8,865 bases of DNA from Desulfobacteraceae bacterium (lineage in GTDB: Bacteria > Desulfobacterota > Desulfobacteria > Desulfobacterales > Desulfobacteraceae). Positions 6,740 through 8,865 of this stretch are shown piece after piece (position 1 is the first letter of the stretch; every line of letters begins with the position of its first letter). Below the pieces are notes generated by a model. The model had not been told where the DNA came from. It saw only the letters and a list, made by a program, of their open reading frames with translations, and searched no databases. The position numbers and the translations under genes are program-made. The DNA lies in the NCBI GenBank assembly GCA_023140455.1, contig JAGLLQ010000232.1:1-8865 (forward strand). Reading direction: 5' to 3'.

Positions 6740-7531
6740 TTATGCCTTTGGAATTTTAAGGCTGCATGGAAGTAATACCTGGCACTTTCCACATACCTGA
6801 GTGGTCTGTTCAAGCCCTGCCAGTTCTTCTGTGGTGCTAATATTGGAATTTAGTCGAGCCCAGCATTTTTGTCGGTTTATTCCTGTTTCGGCAGACACGG
6901 CTCCCACGGGACAGCGTTTGACACATACCAGACATTTGTGACCATTTTTATATAGGCAAAGTTCCTTTTCAGTGACCAGAGGGCTGTCACCGAGTTCAGC
7001 TTCAGTGACCAGGCTGCCCAATCGACCGGCACAGCCTGATGGAGTAATAAACTGAGCATTGACGCCAAAGCGGCCCAGACCTGCTATATATCCTATATGC
7101 TTATGGGACCAGCGTGCCATCAGTGTCTTAAAATCAAAATTATGTGTTGATGGAATCAGGACAGAATTGTATCCGGCATTCTCAAGAAAAATTTTAATCT
7201 GCCCGCACAAACTGTTTATCAATGAATTAGTTGATTCGTATGCAAGTCCCCAGTTCCTGCAGGGGATATCCCCTTTATGATTTTCCCTGGCAAGGTCCTT
7301 AATAAAAGGAACAAAAAAAACAATCACAGACTTGGAGGTTTTCAGAAGATCCTTTGGAAGAGCATGATCATCTGCTGCTATTTCAGATAAAATATCAAAG
7401 CGTCTATCTGTCTTTGCCGTGACTGATAAAGGTGTCCGCCAAATATCTTTCTCTCCTGTAGATTGAGAGTAATCTGCCACATATTTTTCAATGAATATTT
7501 TTAAGTCATCAGATGTAACAGGTTTAGCCAT
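6740..7531 (-). CDS. QueG-like double [4Fe-4S] protein (epoxyqueuosine reductase-like, COG1600 type)
   Basis: The 263-residue protein has eight C-terminal cysteines suited to two [4Fe-4S] clusters: C192-x7-C200-x2-C203-x3-C207-Pro, a lone C223, then C247-x2-C250-x5-C256. The region before it, GYIAGLGRFGVNAQFITPSG at about 148-167, parallels the AGLGWIGKN...INP segment of QueG, and GSLVTEAEL parallels its GEILTDLEL. True QueG is a cobalamin and Fe-S enzyme that makes queuosine, with a catalytic Asp in a DTAP-like motif just upstream. Here that place reads NFDFKTLMARWSHK, and the C-terminal HEAT repeats of longer QueGs are absent. A paralogue with another redox role is more likely than tRNA modification. 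AGAGG lies 5 nt before ATG 7531; the upstream GTG 7537 and ATG 7534 overlap or crowd that site and were rejected. Confidence 0.82.
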   Translation of the reverse strand: MAKPVTSDDLKIFIEKYVADYSQSTGEKDIWRTPLSVTAKTDRRFDILSEIAADDHALPKDLLKTSKSVIVFFVPFIKDLARENHKGDIPCRNWGLAYESTNSLINSLCGQIKIFLENAGYNSVLIPSTHNFDFKTLMARWSHKHIGYIAGLGRFGVNAQFITPSGCAGRLGSLVTEAELGDSPLVTEKELCLYKNGHKCLVCVKRCPVGAVSAETGINRQKCWARLNSNISTTEELAGLEQTTQVCGKCQVLLPCSLKIPKA

Positions 7532-7626
7532 CATCACCTCTATTTATTATTTAATCAATCAAAACACAGACTATCATAAATCATATCCAGAAGCTACTTG
7601 GTATTGATACTGTTGAATAAGGCCCG

Positions 7627-7632
7627 ATTATA
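7627..7632 (-). promoter_or_regulatory. Candidate -10 box for the QueG-like gene
   Basis: A perfect TATAAT on the minus strand lies about 95 nt upstream of ATG 7531, in the gap after the small membrane protein gene. The bases 16-18 nt further upstream do not resemble a -35, so the call rests on the -10 alone. Confidence 0.28.
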
Positions 7633-7665
7633 TTGCACAAAAACTTTTATTTTCATTAAAGTGTT

Positions 7666-7863
7666 TTAATTGGAATGACCAGGAAAAATATAAGGGATCA
7701 AAAAGACAAAACAAGCCACCAGAAAAAAGCTACCACCCAGAAACCCGATCAAATCTCCAGATCTGAAACTTGAAGCCATAAAAAACAAGGCAGATACTAT
7801 AAACAGCATCCACCCTGTTATTTGACAGATTGTTTCAAATTTTTTCTTATTTTTAGTTTCCAT
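7666..7863 (-). CDS. Small two-helix membrane protein, function unknown
   Basis: This 65-residue protein starts METKNKKKFETICQITGW and has two hydrophobic segments, about residues 16-32 and 40-58, joined by a short polar turn (SFRSGD). It ends PGHSN. The charged Lys-rich N-terminus suggests an in/in hairpin by the positive-inside rule. I do not recognise it with confidence; size and a glycine-rich second helix (LIGFLGGSFFLV) recall the YrhK-like small membrane proteins. The ATG at 7863 was chosen because AAGG is 6 nt upstream; an in-frame TTG at 7884 lies beyond that site and lacks one of its own. It is co-directional with the QueG-like gene 134 bp downstream and follows the decayed gene upstream. 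Confidence 0.6.
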   Translation of the reverse strand: METKNKKKFETICQITGWMLFIVSALFFMASSFRSGDLIGFLGGSFFLVACFVFLIPYIFPGHSN

Positions 7864-7912
7864 ATAATACCTTATCGCCTGCAAATGAATGGTTTATTAT
7901 TATTTTTAAATA

Positions 7913-8260
7913 CTATTTGATACCAATATCCTTTGGTCTGACCATGATCCAATTTTTGTCAGCCGTCACTTCCATGCCAAGTTCTTTTTCCTGCTGTGCC
8001 CTGAGTGCGTAGGCATCCAATGGTCATTGGGAGAATCTCCTGAGACCAGAGTGGGTTTTTAAATTGGATGGATAGAATCCTTGATCGCGGCAAATTTTCC
8101 GGTTTTACATTAATGCCGTATTTTGGATCGGAAACCACCATACTGGATAGTTCTTCAAGGGCCGGTACCAGTATTTCAGTTCAACACCGAATGCAAAGGG
8201 TGAACTGACAAATTATAATAAAAATCCCAGCAACAGACTGATTTTAATGTGGCGTTTCAG
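7913..8260 (-). pseudogene. Decayed gene for a secreted protein, possibly a HAD-type phosphatase
   Basis: Coding-like sequence runs through all three minus-strand frames. From 8260, frame 1 reads a signal peptide (CTG in place of ATG, KRHIKISLLLGFLL, a TAA at 8215-8213, then FVSSPFAFG) and ELKYWYRP. Near 8165 it shifts to LEELSSMVVSDPKYGINV. Near 8107 it shifts again to KTGKFAAIKDSIHPI, a TAA at 8061-8059, and KPTLVSGDSPND. A 1-base loss near 8023 leads to PLDAYALRAQQEKELG, ending IGIK at TAG 7915-7913. GK-x-x-AI followed by GDSPND resembles motifs III and IV of HAD phosphatases. No DxD motif I is seen, and about 115 codons is far too short for the family, so internal sequence is probably missing. 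Decay is clear. The HAD assignment is tentative; assembly error could explain single shifts but hardly all of them. Confidence 0.55.
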
Positions 8261-8261
8261 A

Positions 8262-8307
8262 ATGACAGCGGTTCTCCATTTAGATCCGAATGAAGTACTG
8301 CTGTCAT
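8262..8307. repeat. Long imperfect inverted repeat (46 bp) with a T-rich flank on the plus strand
   Basis: Arms 8262-8280 and 8289-8307 pair at 16 of 19 positions, with a G:T at 8270/8299 and mismatches at 8273/8296 and 8276/8293, around an 8-nt loop (TAGATCCG). The outer 8 bp, ATGACAGC and GCTGTCAT, are perfect. On the plus strand CTTATTTTTTG follows, as in an intrinsic terminator; on the minus strand TCTGAAACG follows, with no U-tract. It lies between the binding-protein stop and the decayed gene. It could be a terminator facing antisense transcription, an mRNA 3'-end stabilising hairpin for the binding-protein gene, or a REP/MITE-like palindrome. Confidence 0.6.
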
Positions 8308-8334
8308 CTTATTTTTTGATTTATTTTATCTGTC

Positions 8335-8865
8335 CTACTTAATCCACCGCGGTTTAATGAACTTACTATCCTTGTAAGGTGTCAGTGGTGGATCTGCAAA
8401 CAGGGTTACCAGCTCACCGTTTTGTACCTGGTAGTGAACTATAGGAGCGCCGGGCTGTGCATGCAGGGTATTGTTTGTACCCCACACTATGTTACCCATT
8501 AACCCTTTATAAGGCACTTCTTTAAGATGCTTGTTCACCGCCTTAAAATCATAGGGATCACCGGCAACTTTAGCCGCCTGCGCCCAGGCCATAAAACTCG
8601 TATAAGTTATAAAGGAGCCTACCCCAAGATCATGTTTGTACCGTTTTTCATACTTGTCCAACCATGCTTGTGCTTCAGCAGTGGGTGCGACAGGCGTCGG
8701 CACACCCGCAGGCATCTGACCCAAAACACCATCAGCTTTTTTACCAAGAGTACCTACCACTTCAAGGGGAGTAATGCTCCAGCCCAGACTGATGATCGTC
8801 TTGGTCGGTTTTTTAAGAAATTGACGGACAAAGGTAATCGGTTCCTGTGAGGCTGCTATTTCAAA
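8335..8865 (-). CDS. ABC-transporter periplasmic binding protein, branched-chain amino acid type (5' end beyond window)
   Basis: The frame is open from the right edge (FEIAASQEPITFVRQFL) to TAG at 8337-8335, giving 176 residues of the C-terminal lobe. Features of the LivK-like (Peripla_BP_6) family include FVRQFLKKPTKTIIS, the AEAQAWLDKYEKRYK helix, SFITYTSFMAWAQAAKVAGDPYDFKAVNKHL, and the closing region YKGLMGNIVWGTNNTLHAQPGAPIVHYQVQNGELVTLF. It would sit in the periplasm and deliver an amino acid, amide or aromatic acid to a LivHMGF-type importer; the ligand is unknown. No permease or ATPase gene follows it in the window, so partners must lie upstream, outside it, or elsewhere. Parts of this gene look visibly richer in G+C than the genes to its left. 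Its N-terminal signal peptide cannot be seen. Confidence 0.88.
   Translation of the reverse strand, partial: FEIAASQEPITFVRQFLKKPTKTIISLGWSITPLEVVGTLGKKADGVLGQMPAGVPTPVAPTAEAQAWLDKYEKRYKHDLGVGSFITYTSFMAWAQAAKVAGDPYDFKAVNKHLKEVPYKGLMGNIVWGTNNTLHAQPGAPIVHYQVQNGELVTLFADPPLTPYKDSKFIKPRWIK

Noticed and set aside
7532..7537. GTG 7537 or ATG 7534 as start of the QueG-like protein
   Set aside because: The GTG overlaps the AGAGG ribosome site and the first ATG is only 2 nt from it; ATG 7531 has workable spacing.
7864..7884. TTG at 7884 as start of the small membrane protein
   Set aside because: The AAGG site lies between it and ATG 7863, so the shorter protein is better supported.
7959..8141. A 60-codon minus-strand frame taken as a gene
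   Set aside because: Only its first part reads like protein, and coding-like sequence then moves to other frames; it is better described as part of the decayed gene.
8177..8207. CAGTTCA/TGAACTG inverted repeat
   Set aside because: Perfect 7-bp arms, but the 17-nt spacer is long and both arms fall in the coding remnant; nothing supports a function.
8527..8850. Open frame of 107 codons on the plus strand
   Set aside because: It is antisense to the binding-protein gene, which has strong family features; the plus-strand translation looks like noise.
1..8865. CRISPR array, tRNA or rRNA genes, insertion sequences, defence-type gene cluster
   Set aside because: No spaced repeat array, no tRNA or rRNA-like sequence, no transposase and no recognisable defence genes were seen on either strand.

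Overview
The window reads as part of an anaerobic bacterial chromosome, most plausibly a Desulfobacterota-type (sulfate-reducer-like) genome. This rests on gene content: a large aldehyde:ferredoxin oxidoreductase (AOR) family enzyme with a MoaD/ThiS-like sulfur carrier, a B12-binding radical SAM protein, a QueG-like double [4Fe-4S] protein and a periplasmic amino-acid-type binding protein. Shine-Dalgarno sites are clear and most genes look AT-rich. The taxonomy is inference; no rRNA or other marker is present.

Layout. The minus strand from 1442 to the left edge holds a B12-binding radical SAM gene cut by the edge. Back to back with it, 1537-2745 (+) encodes a membrane-anchored metallophosphoesterase; the two appear to be served by divergent promoters whose -10 boxes overlap. 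A bidirectional hairpin terminator at 2724-2756 separates the phosphoesterase from a minus-strand block. In transcription order that block is: a QueG-like Fe-S protein (7531-6740), a FAD-dependent oxidoreductase of the DAO/PuuB type (6557-5268), the AOR-family enzyme (5121-2983) and the MoaD/ThiS-like protein (2966-2769). The last two form a tight pair. The others are separated by 146-208 bp gaps with candidate promoters, so this is a co-directional neighbourhood rather than one proven operon.

Further right, on the minus strand, are a two-helix small membrane protein (7863-7666), a badly decayed gene (about 8260-7913) and the C-terminal part of an ABC-transporter solute-binding protein (8865-8335) that enters from the right edge. 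The decayed gene still shows a signal peptide and a possible HAD-phosphatase-like C-terminus, spread over three reading frames with in-frame stops.

How the genes may work together (inference): a flavoprotein of the amine-oxidising type could release an aldehyde that the AOR-family enzyme oxidises to an acid with reduction of ferredoxin, while the MoaD/ThiS-like protein would supply sulfur for its pterin cofactor. The QueG-like protein lacks the recognisable catalytic Asp motif of true epoxyqueuosine reductase and may be a redox partner or a paralogue of unknown function. Nothing in the window fixes the substrate. Points that merit a second look are the AOR Fe-S ligand spacing, the QueG-like paralogue, the triple heptamer at the AOR/carrier junction, the shared -10 promoter and the decayed secreted-protein gene with its adjacent long hairpin.
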